Assembly (NCBI GenBank): GCA_022560365.1
Contig: JADFTG010000070.1
Span: forward strand, 1 to 6,464
Reading direction: 5' to 3'
Length of the DNA stretch: 6,464 nt
From: Chloroflexota bacterium
Lineage (GTDB): Bacteria > Chloroflexota > Dehalococcoidia > SM23-28-2 > RBG-16-64-32
In this document: in pieces, positions 6,366-6,464 of the stretch
Position numbering within the stretch: the first letter of the stretch is position 1
Layout: each line of letters starts with the position of its first letter
The notes under the pieces: model-generated
Seen by the model: the letters and a program-made list of their open reading frames with translations, nothing else
Databases searched by the model: none
What the model was told of the DNA's origin: nothing
Program-made: the position numbers and the translations under genes

Positions 6366-6464
6366 CTAGAAGCGGAACGTCTTGAGATCTTCGGCGATGA
6401 GCGTGTTGTTCAGGCCGTTGACGTTCGGCAGGCCGTTGCGGTGCGTAAGGATGATGGCGGTCTC
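6366..6464 (-). CDS. Unidentified protein, C-terminal 32 residues only (5' partial)
   Basis: Reading the - strand from the window edge gives an open frame of 32 codons closed by TAG at 6368-6366. The peptide begins ETAIILTHRNGLPNV, includes GLNNTLIAEDL and ends KTFRF. Codons are mostly G/C-ending, like the neighbouring genes. The frame, the stop and the 37-nt spacing to the same-strand gpsA suggest a real gene in one transcription unit with gpsA. I do not recognise the family, and 32 residues are too few to guess a function. Confidence 0.5.
   Translation of the reverse strand, partial: ETAIILTHRNGLPNVNGLNNTLIAEDLKTFRF

Overview
The window is a GC-rich bacterial segment that carries an almost complete SUF iron-sulfur cluster assembly operon on the + strand (sufB-sufC-sufD-sufS-sufU). 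A convergent - strand pair follows: the 3' end of an unidentified gene, then a gpsA-like glycerol-3-phosphate dehydrogenase. The SufBCD + SufS + SufU set without SufE or IscU is typical of Gram-positive and Chloroflexota-like bacteria. The SufB itself belongs to the long type shared by E. coli, cyanobacteria and plastids. I cannot name the phylum with confidence; a high-GC environmental lineage such as Chloroflexota is a reasonable guess.

Layout: (1) 3-1415, one uninterrupted reading frame that begins off the left edge. Its first ~98 codons encode the membrane/HAMP-like part of a TctE/QseC-type sensor histidine kinase, and it switches at about position 294-305 into the SufB core. About 100 N-terminal SufB residues are missing. 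Third-position GC jumps from about 75% to about 93% at the join (hand count of 99 codons on each side). The simplest reading is an assembly or library chimera at a short shared sequence; a genuine gene fusion is possible but less likely. (2) 1415-4759, sufC, sufD and sufS, with start/stop overlaps or a 10-nt gap, indicating translational coupling. (3) 4758-4785, a degenerate 7-nt tandem repeat that bridges the sufS stop and the GTG start of sufU. (4) 4780-5241, sufU. (5) 5242-5338, a convergent intergenic gap with two palindromes that share a core and an 11-nt tandem duplication between them. (6) - strand 5339-6328, gpsA-like. (7) - strand 6366-6464, the last 32 codons of an unrecognised gene.

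How the genes work together: SufS takes sulfur from cysteine as a persulfide on Cys373. SufU, a zinc protein with Cys48/Asp50/Cys73/Cys135, receives it and relays it to the SufB-SufC-SufD complex. There SufC ATPase activity drives cluster assembly at the SufB-SufD interface (SufB Cys369/Glu398, SufD His370). The His354 of SufS that is characteristic of SufU-dependent enzymes is present, so the operon is internally consistent. GpsA makes sn-glycerol-3-phosphate for phospholipids and is not functionally linked to SUF.

I found no tRNA, rRNA, CRISPR array, transposase or phage gene. No new defence or mobile system is apparent. The most notable anomaly is the kinase-SufB junction.
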